Position numbers and translations under genes: made by a program. DNA of 37,903 nt from Caryophanales bacterium UBA4694 (GTDB lineage: Bacteria > Bacillota_I > Bacilli_A > RFN20 > CAG-288). The notes beneath the pieces were generated by a model. It had not been told where the DNA came from. It saw only the letters and a program-made list of their open reading frames with translations, and made no database searches. Within the stretch, counting starts at the first letter, position 1. Each line of letters begins with the position of its first letter. Positions 7,836 through 15,966 of the stretch are shown here, piece after piece. Where the stretch lies: NCBI GenBank assembly GCA_002404835.1, contig DHKM01000057.1, forward strand, positions 1-37,903. Reading direction: 5' to 3'.

Positions 7836-9428
7836 ATGTATCGGGTGATAATCGCAGACGATGAAGAGGCCGTCAGAAACAGGCTGAAGATGATGGTAGA
7901 AAAATTTCCGGATTCCTTTACGGTGGTCGGATGCTTCGAAAATGGATTCGATGCTATCGAAAACTCAAGTCAGCTCGAACCGGATGTACTGATTACGGAT
8001 ATCCGCATGCCTTATATCAGCGGCATCGAACTGATCCGCCATTTCAAGGTCGAGTTTCCTCTGATGCAGTCTGTCATCGTCTCCGGCTATGATTCCTTCG
8101 ATTACGCCAAAGAAGCAATTGCTCTTGGCGTTGTCGGATATCTGACAAAGCCTGTTTCCCTGGATGACATGAAAGCCATCCTTGGCAAAGTCAAGGATGC
8201 ATTGGACAAGCAACTGCAGATGGATATAAGCATGAAAATCCTGGAAGAAAAGGCGTCCAATTCCATCCGCTTCCTTCAGTCCGACGACCTGAACCGGCTC
8301 GTAAGGATGAAAGAAATTCCCAACAATTTCATGGAAAAGCTTCAGGAGGACGGTATCAATCTCAATCATCCTTATCAGGCAATGGCTGTATTCGATCCGG
8401 ACAGTGACGACGAGGAATATGAAAAGATGGACTATCTCTATTTTTCCCTGGAAAAGGCAATTCAGGAAGAGTTCTCCTCTTTTTGCACCTATTACTCCTT
8501 CAGCTCGGACGGACAAATCGGAATCCTCCTTCTCAGTGAAAGTCCGATCGATGAAGAAACGCTCATTCTTAAGGCTAGCAGTGTTCTCGCCATGATAAAA
8601 AGAGCGGAATCCCTCTCCGTATCCTGTGGCCTTTCCGATATCATGGAAACACCGGTCAACTACAGAAAAATGTTCCGACACGCAAAACGTTCCCTTGAAT
8701 ATCGGACGGTACTAGGATCAAACATGGTCTTCTCCTTTCATGATCTGGAAAAGACATCGGACAATAGTAAACCGGAAGGAAAAATTGATGAGAACGAATA
8801 CAAGAATCTGACCTATCTTATTTCCTATGGTAAAAGGGGCGACATCAAAAAGAATTATGAAAAACTGATCAACCAGATATCTACACCGAGCTATAAGGAA
8901 AGCTATTATTACATTCTTTCCAATATTCTCGATTCCATACTCAAGGCCTGTATCTCCCTTCCGGAATTCTATCAGGACTTTGACTCGCAGACTGAAATCT
9001 CGGCAAAACTCTTCGGTCTCAAGACCAAGCAGAATCTTATCGATTATCTAGCATCCATATCGGACAGAGTCATAAAAGTAAATGAATCGAAAAGACTGTC
9101 CGGACTAGAAACATCCTATGAAAGGATTGTCCATTTTCTTGATATGAATTTTACCAATCCGAATCTTACGATCGAAGATGTGGCAAACGAACTATCCTAT
9201 TCCGTCAGCTATATATCCGTCATACTGAAACGGAACAATACGACATTTACAAGACTGGTTACTGATATGAGAATGAAAAAAGCCTTCACCCTACTTGCAG
9301 ACAAAAACAACCGCGTAATAACGATTGCCAGGGATGTCGGATATACCGACCCATACTATTTCTCCCACTGTTTCAAGAAATACACCGGACTATCTCCAGA
9401 TGAATACAGAAAAACGAAACTTTCTTAA
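7836..9428 (+). CDS. AraC-type two-component response regulator (YesN family)
   Basis: This 530-residue regulator has an N-terminal receiver domain with the acidic pair Asp8-Asp9, phosphoacceptor Asp55 in VLITDIRMP, and the conserved Lys in LTKPVS. A middle region of about 280 residues follows. The C-terminus carries two AraC/XylS helix-turn-helices (LTIEDVANELSYSVSYISVIL and ITIARDVGYTDPYYFSHCFKK). The ribosome site is AAGGATAGGA. The kinase gene begins within its last 29 bases, and a sensor lipoprotein follows. With the mgl transporter downstream, it most likely activates sugar uptake. The long middle linker is normal for YesN-like proteins. Confidence 0.92.
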   Translation: MYRVIIADDEEAVRNRLKMMVEKFPDSFTVVGCFENGFDAIENSSQLEPDVLITDIRMPYISGIELIRHFKVEFPLMQSVIVSGYDSFDYAKEAIALGVVGYLTKPVSLDDMKAILGKVKDALDKQLQMDISMKILEEKASNSIRFLQSDDLNRLVRMKEIPNNFMEKLQEDGINLNHPYQAMAVFDPDSDDEEYEKMDYLYFSLEKAIQEEFSSFCTYYSFSSDGQIGILLLSESPIDEETLILKASSVLAMIKRAESLSVSCGLSDIMETPVNYRKMFRHAKRSLEYRTVLGSNMVFSFHDLEKTSDNSKPEGKIDENEYKNLTYLISYGKRGDIKKNYEKLINQISTPSYKESYYYILSNILDSILKACISLPEFYQDFDSQTEISAKLFGLKTKQNLIDYLASISDRVIKVNESKRLSGLETSYERIVHFLDMNFTNPNLTIEDVANELSYSVSYISVILKRNNTTFTRLVTDMRMKKAFTLLADKNNRVITIARDVGYTDPYYFSHCFKKYTGLSPDEYRKTKLS

Positions 9429-11124
9429 TCGACTGCCGTTGAAAAACGAACTCTTTTTCTCCTTCCTTTTTGCCTTCGTCTTTTTTGTGGCCGGAATTCT
9501 TGCCATTGTCTCGCTTACCTATTCCGTATCGGTCGAGAAGACTTATCTGAAGCAGGTTGTCTCAACCTCCCAACAGGCACTGTCGAACTATTCCAATTAC
9601 ATGGATAACGTCATCATCGCCTCCGATGCCATCCAGAAAAGACTTGTCAACGAGACAAACGAGACCATTCAGTCCCAAAGTCGGAACTTCTTTGACGAAA
9701 TCATGGTCGTCCTTCCCTCGGTGAATTCCATCTCTCTCTATGATGATGAGGGAAAACTGATTGCCTCGGACAAAGGATATCGGTCCGACATGACCAAGGA
9801 GCAGGTCCAGAAGGAAGAATGGTTTACATTGTCATTGAACTCACCCTTGATCAATCATTTCTCCAAAGTCAGTTCCTCTTCCCTCTTCACCTTGTCCAAA
9901 TTCATGACAATCGACAACGGAAAAGAATCCGCAATCCTGAAAATCGTCTATGATTTCTCGGGGATCGAATCCGTCATTGATGAAACCCAGCTTGGCGACG
10001 GAGGAAACATCTATATCTTCGACAACGACTACCAGGAAGTCTATTCCTCTCTGGAAATCCCCGAAACGGAAAAAACAGCAATCCAGGAAACCATATTAGG
10101 TCAGGTGGAAATCAAGGACGGTGCCAATCATATCTATCTCTACATTTCCACAATTCCCAAGACCAGATGGCGTCTGGCTATTGCCACGAACATCAACGAG
10201 ATCGCCAAAGCCAAGAGCCGGCTTTTCATCAATTCCTTCCTCTTCTCGGCCTTTGCTCTTTTAGCCTTCCTGTTCCTCTTCTATGCCGTATCCGGACAAA
10301 TCTCAAAACCTATCGTCCGACTCCAGAAGGAAATGGAATCCATCAATGATCTCGATTTCCAGCCACTGGAATCATCCTCGATTGGAGGGACCAAGGAAAT
10401 CGTTTCCCTGAACCGCTCCTATCTGAAGATGATGAAAAAAATCCGGGAACTAGCCCAAGAAGTCGTAAATGAGCAGAAAGAGCAGAATAAGGCAGAATTG
10501 AAAGCTCTGCAGAACCAAATCAATCCACATTTCCTTTACAATACCCTTGATTCTATCATTTATCTTATCGATGAGAAAGAAAACGAAAAAGCCCAGAACA
10601 TGATCGTCGCCCTCTCCAGATTCTTCCGGATTTCCATTTCCAGAGGAAAGAACATCATACCGATCAAAAGCGAACTTGAACATGTCAGATACTATCTTCA
10701 AATCCAAAAAATGAGGTTCGGCGAAGGATTCGATTATCGGATTGATGCCTCGGATGAAATTCTCTCTCTTCCTGTCATCAAACTCATTCTTCAGCCAATC
10801 GTTGAAAATGCCATCGTACATGGATTGGGGGAAAAACCTCTTCCGGATGCCTATATCCATATCAAAGGATATATGAAAGACGAATATTTAGTATTCGAGG
10901 TCGAAGACAACGGGTATGGCATGCTTCCCGAGAAGATCGAAGAAATCAGGAAATCCTTCCAGGATAAAACCATCCACAACGGAGTCGGACTCTCCAATGT
11001 CTATCAGAGAATCAGGATCTATTATGGAGAAAAAGCTGATATCCAAGTGAAGTCAAGCCTCGATTGCGGAACGGATATCCTCGTTCTCATTCCGAGAAAG
11101 GAGATACGGAACGATGAAGAATAG
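9400..11124 (+). CDS. YesM-type sensor histidine kinase
   Basis: The chosen ATG at 9400 gives 574 residues starting MNTEKRNFLNRL, just before the first membrane helix. An earlier in-frame ATG at 9325 would only add residues antiparallel in sense to the regulator's HTH, so it is less likely. Order of parts: membrane helix near residues 20-42, an extracellular sensor of about 240 residues, a second helix near 280-300, a HAMP linker, then the histidine kinase domain with NQINPHFLYNTLDSI. The phosphorylated His is about residue 377. The ATPase boxes are LILQPIVENAIVHGL, VEDNGYGM and GVGLSNVYQRI. It overlaps both the regulator and the sensor lipoprotein genes, so all three are co-translated. Confidence 0.9.
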   Translation: MNTEKRNFLNRLPLKNELFFSFLFAFVFFVAGILAIVSLTYSVSVEKTYLKQVVSTSQQALSNYSNYMDNVIIASDAIQKRLVNETNETIQSQSRNFFDEIMVVLPSVNSISLYDDEGKLIASDKGYRSDMTKEQVQKEEWFTLSLNSPLINHFSKVSSSSLFTLSKFMTIDNGKESAILKIVYDFSGIESVIDETQLGDGGNIYIFDNDYQEVYSSLEIPETEKTAIQETILGQVEIKDGANHIYLYISTIPKTRWRLAIATNINEIAKAKSRLFINSFLFSAFALLAFLFLFYAVSGQISKPIVRLQKEMESINDLDFQPLESSSIGGTKEIVSLNRSYLKMMKKIRELAQEVVNEQKEQNKAELKALQNQINPHFLYNTLDSIIYLIDEKENEKAQNMIVALSRFFRISISRGKNIIPIKSELEHVRYYLQIQKMRFGEGFDYRIDASDEILSLPVIKLILQPIVENAIVHGLGEKPLPDAYIHIKGYMKDEYLVFEVEDNGYGMLPEKIEEIRKSFQDKTIHNGVGLSNVYQRIRIYYGEKADIQVKSSLDCGTDILVLIPRKEIRNDEE

Positions 11125-12166
11125 AAAAACACTCTCCTTCCTTTTTATGGAAGGATTGCTTCTTTCCTCCTGCTCGGGAAAACACAGAGACGCTTTGGTT
11201 TTCATCTATGACGAGAACGATACCTTCATCCGTTCCTTCGATACCGCTTTGGGGACTGCTTTGACAAAGGAAGGATATTCCTATGAATCCCGATATGCAT
11301 CCAATTCCCAGATCAAGCAGAACGAATCCATCGTAGAGTCCTTGGATCAGAACAGTCCGGATATGCTGTTTGTCAATCTGGTCGACCGCATGTCATCCGG
11401 TGCCATCATCGACAAAGTATCCACAAAGGATATCCCGGTCATCTTCTTCAACCGTCAGCCGTTGGATCAGGACATGGTCCGCGGACGGAAAACCAATGAC
11501 AAAATCTTCTATGTCGGAACCGATCCGGTTTTCGAAGGTGAATCACAGGCGAAGATGACCGAAGAACTCTTCGGAGACAAGGAAAACCTCAGCCCCATCT
11601 ATGACAAGAATCACGACGGAACCATCCAGCTGGTGATGCTCAAGGGCGAAATCGGGCATCAGGATACCGAAAAAAGAAGCAAGGCTGCCTTGGAGACTCT
11701 GACTCAGGATGGATACAGAATCGAAAACCTTTATTCTGTCTATGCCAACTGGAACCGGAACCAGGCCAGACAATCCATGAAGGAAATCGTCCAGAAATGC
11801 AATGGGGAGATCGAAGTCGTCCTGTGCAACAACGATGATATGGCTCTTGGCGTCATCGATTATCTGCTTTCGGAGGAAAACACCATACCCTGGGACAAAG
11901 TCAATCTTCCTTTTCCGATTTTCGGTGTAGATGGTACAAGCCTGGGAATCGAATATGTCAAGAAAGGACTTCTTTCCGGTACAGTGAAGAATGAAGCGGA
12001 CAGACAGGCCGATTGCTGCATCAAACTCGTAGAAGAAATCAAGAAGAACGGAGAAATCACCTCTTCCTTCCCGTATCCGATGGAGAACGAATACACGATC
12101 TACGTAGAAGGAAAAATCATCACGGAAGACAATGTCGCCTCTGCTTCTGAAAACGATGAATCCTAG
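11114..12166 (+). CDS. Galactose-binding-protein-like sensor lipoprotein (normal domain order)
   Basis: This 350-residue periplasmic-binding-type lipoprotein has a signal ending LSSC (Cys20). It aligns end to end with E. coli galactose-binding protein, and nearly all sugar contacts are recognisable: Asp36 and Phe38 (D14/F16 in GBP), Asn113 (N91), His182-Asp184-Arg188 (H152-D154-R158), Trp213 (W183), Asn240 (N211) and Asp273 (D236). The EF-hand-like calcium loop is also kept as DKNHDGTIQ at 164-172. It overlaps the kinase gene by 11 bases and there is no permease beside it. The likely role is therefore to present a sugar to the kinase, as XylFII does for LytS in clostridia, rather than to feed transport. 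Confidence 0.87.
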   Translation: MKNRKTLSFLFMEGLLLSSCSGKHRDALVFIYDENDTFIRSFDTALGTALTKEGYSYESRYASNSQIKQNESIVESLDQNSPDMLFVNLVDRMSSGAIIDKVSTKDIPVIFFNRQPLDQDMVRGRKTNDKIFYVGTDPVFEGESQAKMTEELFGDKENLSPIYDKNHDGTIQLVMLKGEIGHQDTEKRSKAALETLTQDGYRIENLYSVYANWNRNQARQSMKEIVQKCNGEIEVVLCNNDDMALGVIDYLLSEENTIPWDKVNLPFPIFGVDGTSLGIEYVKKGLLSGTVKNEADRQADCCIKLVEEIKKNGEITSSFPYPMENEYTIYVEGKIITEDNVASASENDES

Positions 12167-12186
12167 GGATTGGAAAGGAAAAGACC

Positions 12187-12936
12187 ATGAGACAGAAAAA
12201 CATACGGATCCTTCCTTGCGAAGCCAGGGACAGACAGGACATCATGATATTTTTGAAATCAGCGGCCCTGGAATTCAAAGACATCGCGTTCTCTGTCCAG
12301 TGCGAGGAAAAGGAGTATGCCCTTTTTTCCGATTATCCGAACATCCATAAAGCAGCAACAGAGGAAGAGACGGATTATGATTTTGTCTTCGACTTCCAGG
12401 AAGAAGATATGGACCGCCTACTTCCGTTTCTGGATAAAGAAAAGAAAAAATACCTTCTTCTTCTCGATGAGAAAGAAGAAGACGCCATTCTGAGCACAAA
12501 TTATCTAAAGGCAGAACGCTTTGTCGCAGAGGGAACCGGAGAAAATCCGAAAGTGTCCCTGATATCCAAAGGCCTTGAACAAAGACTTCCTCACGATGAC
12601 CGAATATCCGAAGAATCCATTCGAGACCTCTTTGAGAGTAAAGCAGACATGGTGGTGCTAACGACACAGGATTACAGCTTCTTCAGACAATCCATTGACG
12701 GCTTCCTTGCTTTTTGCAAAAAGAAAAAAGAAACGTCGAAAAATCTCTTCTCTTCCATGGGTAGCTATTTTTTTAAGAACTATATGTCCCGAAACGAAGA
12801 GAAAAAAGTTGAGGACTGCTTCAGCTTCTATGAAATACTTCTCGGTAAAAAGAACACCGAAATCCATATCAAGAGGCCATCCGGAATCCAAGCCTACCTA
12901 GGACTTCTTCGCTCTCTGGTCGAAGAAAAGAACTGA
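12187..12936 (+). CDS. Unknown cytoplasmic protein between sugar sensor and transporter, possible degenerate racemase fold
   Basis: This 249-residue soluble protein has no signal or membrane segment. GGAAAGGAAAAG precedes the ATG, 20 bases after the sensor lipoprotein stop, so it is the last gene of the sensor operon. It was not assigned to a family. The stretch from VSLISKGLEQ to KADMVVLTTQDYSFFRQSI loosely follows the C-terminal layout of glutamate racemase (iDtLILGCTHYPLLkpvI), but the catalytic Cys-Thr-His is replaced. If related, it would be enzymatically dead. That comparison is a weak inference from pattern only. Confidence 0.75.
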   Translation: MRQKNIRILPCEARDRQDIMIFLKSAALEFKDIAFSVQCEEKEYALFSDYPNIHKAATEEETDYDFVFDFQEEDMDRLLPFLDKEKKKYLLLLDEKEEDAILSTNYLKAERFVAEGTGENPKVSLISKGLEQRLPHDDRISEESIRDLFESKADMVVLTTQDYSFFRQSIDGFLAFCKKKKETSKNLFSSMGSYFFKNYMSRNEEKKVEDCFSFYEILLGKKNTEIHIKRPSGIQAYLGLLRSLVEEKN

Positions 12937-12957
12937 GAATCGATGATTTTTGTAAAA

Positions 12958-12996
12958 GACTTTCCTTATATTATCTGGGAAAGCCTTTTCTTTTTG
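12958..12996 (+). terminator. Intrinsic terminator of the sensor operon
   Basis: CTTTCC (12960-12965) and GGAAAG (12978-12983) form a 6-bp stem with flanking partial pairing. It is followed by the T-rich run 12986-12995. The stem is short, but the placement 20 bases after the last stop codon fits. Confidence 0.5.
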
Positions 12997-13117
12997 CTCC
13001 GTTGAAAAAAGTAGCATGGCAAGAAAAAACAAGAAACGAAAAATACGATAGCAATCGAAAAAGCGACATTTTAAAGTAAAAACAACGGAATTAGTGAAAA
13101 TATGCAAAAATCTGCAT

Positions 13118-13153
13118 AGTGTAGAAAATTCCAAAAACAGTGTAAAATTTTCC
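13118..13153 (+). promoter_or_regulatory. Direct repeats, candidate AraC-type regulator site for mgl
   Basis: AGTGTAGAAAATTCC (13118-13132) and AGTGTAAAATTTTCC (13139-13153) are 15-base copies with two differences. Their start-to-start spacing is 21 bases, two helical turns. They end one base before the presumed -35 hexamer of mgl, which is where AraC-type activators bind. The neighbouring YesN-type regulator is the obvious candidate. A separate dyad ATGCA/TGCAT (13102-13117) overlaps the upstream edge. Confidence 0.5.
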
Positions 13154-13154
13154 A

Positions 13155-13197
13155 TTCTTTAATTTTTAAACCAGGTTTATCATTGTAAGCGCTAACG
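13155..13197 (+). promoter_or_regulatory. mgl promoter with overlapping cre site
   Basis: TATCAT (13178-13183) is a plausible -10. The -35 position (13155-13160, TTCTTT) is poor, as expected for an activator-dependent promoter. TGTAAGCGCTAACG at 13184-13197 matches the catabolite-responsive element bound by CcpA and covers the predicted start point near 13190, which would give repression by preferred sugars. A dedicated LacI-family repressor could bind the same kind of sequence. Confidence 0.6.
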
Positions 13198-13255
13198 GAA
13201 TTGTCGTCAGAACATTCACTTAGCAATTCTTGGAATAAAAGGAGGAAAGAACTTT

Positions 13256-14371
13256 ATGAAAAAAATTATTCCGCTTATGTCGCTTGTCGGTATTGCCGCT
13301 TCCCTGGTTGCCTGTGGTGGCACCAAGGCCAAAGAATGGACTTGGAATGATGCCATCAGCGATGGTGAACTCGGCTATGTCATTTTAGTCGGCGAAGACG
13401 GAAACCCGGAAGCCGAAGATCGTACCAAGGGCTGCGTTGCCGCCATGGAAGCCATCGCCAAGGAAGGAAACTTCAAGGCCGTCGAACTCGAAAGAAAGAC
13501 CTGCACCGACAACAACGGCTCCTGGAATGACCAGGTTGCCAAGGAAACAGTCGAAACCTGGACCAAGAAATACAAAGGAAAACTCGATTTCATCATTTCC
13601 AACAATGATGGTATGGCAATTGCTGCCTCCAATGCCACCGGTCTGGCAAAGAATACTCCGATTGTCGGATTCGATGCCCTATCTGCCGCCTGCGATATGA
13701 TCAAGGCAGGAACCCTTGCCGGTTCCGTTTCCCAGAACGGAGACGACCAGGCACTTGCAACCGTCAAGGTCCTTTCTAACCTCATCAAAGGAACCGGAGA
13801 TGTCATTGATTCCACTTATGGCGGAAAAGCAGAGCTGAATCTTGCCGATGTCGATAAGCACATCGTCCAGACCAAATTCGCAGCTGTCACCAAATCCAAT
13901 GCGGACAGCCTTAAGCCGGGCGTCTATGTCAATGTCGCCGCCGATGATGCCGTCAAGGGAAAGAAGATGCTTGTTGCGACCTATTCCGCAAACGACAACT
14001 TCATCAAGGAAACCTATCGTCAGGCTCTTCCGCACTACGCAAAAGCCATGGGTTATACCGTTGATGTCATCGAAGGTGAAGGAAACGATGATGCCGATCT
14101 TCAGAACAGAATCAAGACCCAGGTCGCCAAAGAAAACTATGACTGCTTTGCCTTCAACATCATCACCCATGCCAACTGGGAGTCCTATCAGGCCATTGCC
14201 GGAGACAAACCGGTTGTCTTCTTCAACAGACAGCCGAAAACATCCGACAACAAAGGCGTTGCCGACCTCTCCGGAAAAGCCAAGACCTATTTCGTCGGTT
14301 CCGGTTCTGCAGGTCAGGGTGAAGCTCAGGGCCAGATTATCAAAGACTGGTACCACGCTTTGTCTAAGTAA
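13256..14371 (+). CDS. mglB: Circularly permuted galactose-binding lipoprotein of the mgl ABC importer
   Basis: This 371-residue lipoprotein has a signal ending LVAC (Cys20) and an AAAAGGAGG ribosome site at 13237-13245. The two halves of ordinary MglB appear in swapped order. Residues 30-225 match the GBP C-terminal part: calcium-loop region, VILVGEDGNPEAEDRTKG, WNDQVAKETVETW, IISNNDGMA, VGFDAL and the old C-terminus. Residues 236-368 match the GBP N-terminal part: MLVATYSANDNFIKE, PVVFFNRQP, YFVGSGSAGQGEAQG. Ligand positions map as D247 (D14), F249 (F16), N324 (N91), N50 (H152), E52 (D154), R56 (R158), W90 (W183), N117 (N211) and D140 (D236). The His-to-Asn and Asp-to-Glu changes suggest an altered sugar preference. 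It is followed by mglA and mglC. Confidence 0.9.
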   Translation: MKKIIPLMSLVGIAASLVACGGTKAKEWTWNDAISDGELGYVILVGEDGNPEAEDRTKGCVAAMEAIAKEGNFKAVELERKTCTDNNGSWNDQVAKETVETWTKKYKGKLDFIISNNDGMAIAASNATGLAKNTPIVGFDALSAACDMIKAGTLAGSVSQNGDDQALATVKVLSNLIKGTGDVIDSTYGGKAELNLADVDKHIVQTKFAAVTKSNADSLKPGVYVNVAADDAVKGKKMLVATYSANDNFIKETYRQALPHYAKAMGYTVDVIEGEGNDDADLQNRIKTQVAKENYDCFAFNIITHANWESYQAIAGDKPVVFFNRQPKTSDNKGVADLSGKAKTYFVGSGSAGQGEAQGQIIKDWYHALSK

Positions 14372-14393
14372 TTCCTGATATTTCATAGTAGAT

Positions 14394-14428
14394 AGTAGGA
14401 TGCTATGAAAAAATAGCATCCTACTTTT
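14394..14428 (+). terminator. Strong intercistronic hairpin between mglB and mglA
   Basis: AGTAGGATGCTAT (14394-14406) and ATAGCATCCTACT (14413-14425) form a perfect 13-bp stem with a 6-base loop. TTTT follows at 14425-14428. It most likely terminates part of the transcripts and protects the mglB 3' end, giving more binding protein than ATPase and permease. Confidence 0.75.
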
Positions 14429-14458
14429 CAATTAAGAAAGGAGGCGTAGCAAAGAAAT

Positions 14459-15952
14459 ATGTCTGAGAATATTTTGGAAATCCATGGCCTTTCGAAGTCA
14501 TTCGGAAAGAACCATGTTCTGAAGAATATCAATCTCAATGTGAAAAAAGGCAGTGTCATGGGTCTGATGGGAGAAAACGGAGCCGGAAAATCCACCATGA
14601 TGAAATGCCTGTTCGGAATCTATGCAAAGGACGACGGCAGTATCATCTTCGATGGAAGACACGCAGATTTCCAGGGCCCGAAGGATGCTTTGGAAAACGG
14701 TGTTGCCATGGTTCATCAGGAACTCAACCAGTGTTTGGACAGAACCGTCTTAGACAATATGTGGCTTGGCCGCTACCGAACCAAGTTCGGCGTCATCGAC
14801 GAGAACTATATGCTGTTTGAGACCAAAGGCCTCTTCTCCATGCTTGACATCCATGTCAATCCTAGACAGAAGATGAGAACCATGTCCGTCTCCCAAAGGC
14901 AGATGGTCGAGATTGCCAAAGCCGTTTCCTATCATTCCAAGATCATCGTATTGGACGAACCGACCTCCTCTCTGACCGAACCGGAAGTCAAGAAACTCTT
15001 CAAAATCGTCAATGAACTGAAGAAACAGGGCGTCTCCTTTGTCTATATCTCGCATAAGATGGACGAAATCTTCCAAATCTGCGACGAAGTCTCCGTCCTC
15101 CGTGACGGCGAGATGATCATGACGAAGAAAACAAGTGAAACCAATATGAATGAGCTCATTGCCGCCATGGTCGGAAGAAGCCTCACCCAAAGATTCCCGC
15201 CCGTTGACAACAATCCCGGAAAAGAAGTTCTTCGTATCGAGAACCTTTCGACAAAATACGCTCCTCTTTTAAGGGACATCGACTTCTCCGTACGCAAAGG
15301 GGAAATCTTCGGCATTTATGGTCTTGTCGGTGCCGGCCGAAGCGAATTGTTGGAATGCCTGTTCGGAATGAGGACCATCAAGTCAGGAAAGATTTTCTAC
15401 AACGGAAAACAGATATTCGTCAATTCCCCGAAAGATGCCATGGAATACAACTTTGCTTTTGTTACCGAAGAAAGAAAAGCAAACGGCATGTTCCTCAAAG
15501 GAACATTGACCTTCAATACCACCATCACCAATCTGGATAAGTATAAGACATTAGGCATTCTCGATAATGCCAAGATGAAAGATGCGACGCTTCACGAAAT
15601 CAGCCAGATGCACACCAAGTGCATGGGACCAAATGACATGATTTCCTCTCTGAGCGGTGGAAACCAGCAGAAGGTCATCATCGGAAAATGGCTGGAACGA
15701 GATCCGGATGTCTTCCTCCTCGATGAACCGACCAGAGGCATCGATGTCGGTGCCAAATACGAAATCTATCAGCTCATCCTCAATCTGGCCAAGAAAGGAA
15801 AGACCTGTATCGTTGTCTCCAGCGAAATGCCCGAAATCCTTGGAATCACCAACAGGATCGCGGTCATGAGCAACTATCGTCTTGCCGGAATCGTCAATAC
15901 CAAAGAGACAAACCAGGAAGAACTCCTGAGGCTGTCTGCGAAATACTTATAA
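14459..15952 (+). CDS. mglA: Sugar ABC importer ATPase with two nucleotide-binding domains
   Basis: This 497-residue protein is of the RbsA/MglA/XylG type, with two ATPase halves in one chain. The first half has Walker A GENGAGKST at 38-46, the MglA-style signature SVSQRQMVEIAKA, and Walker B IIVLDEPTSSL. The second half has the degenerate P-loop GLVGAGRSELL usual in this family, signature LSGGNQQK, and VFLLDEPTRGIDVG. The AAAGGAGG at 14437-14444 is a little far (14 bases) from the ATG, but the N-terminus fits the family length. It should couple to MglC and the permuted MglB. Confidence 0.95.
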   Translation: MSENILEIHGLSKSFGKNHVLKNINLNVKKGSVMGLMGENGAGKSTMMKCLFGIYAKDDGSIIFDGRHADFQGPKDALENGVAMVHQELNQCLDRTVLDNMWLGRYRTKFGVIDENYMLFETKGLFSMLDIHVNPRQKMRTMSVSQRQMVEIAKAVSYHSKIIVLDEPTSSLTEPEVKKLFKIVNELKKQGVSFVYISHKMDEIFQICDEVSVLRDGEMIMTKKTSETNMNELIAAMVGRSLTQRFPPVDNNPGKEVLRIENLSTKYAPLLRDIDFSVRKGEIFGIYGLVGAGRSELLECLFGMRTIKSGKIFYNGKQIFVNSPKDAMEYNFAFVTEERKANGMFLKGTLTFNTTITNLDKYKTLGILDNAKMKDATLHEISQMHTKCMGPNDMISSLSGGNQQKVIIGKWLERDPDVFLLDEPTRGIDVGAKYEIYQLILNLAKKGKTCIVVSSEMPEILGITNRIAVMSNYRLAGIVNTKETNQEELLRLSAKYL

Positions 15953-15966
15953 AGAGGTAAACAAAA

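Noticed and set aside
13679..14431. A 250-codon open frame on the minus strand opposite mglB
   Set aside because: It is antisense to the well-supported binding protein. The protein has no motif, and the same antisense pattern recurs opposite other genes (7965-8681, 15874-16545, 16987-17718).
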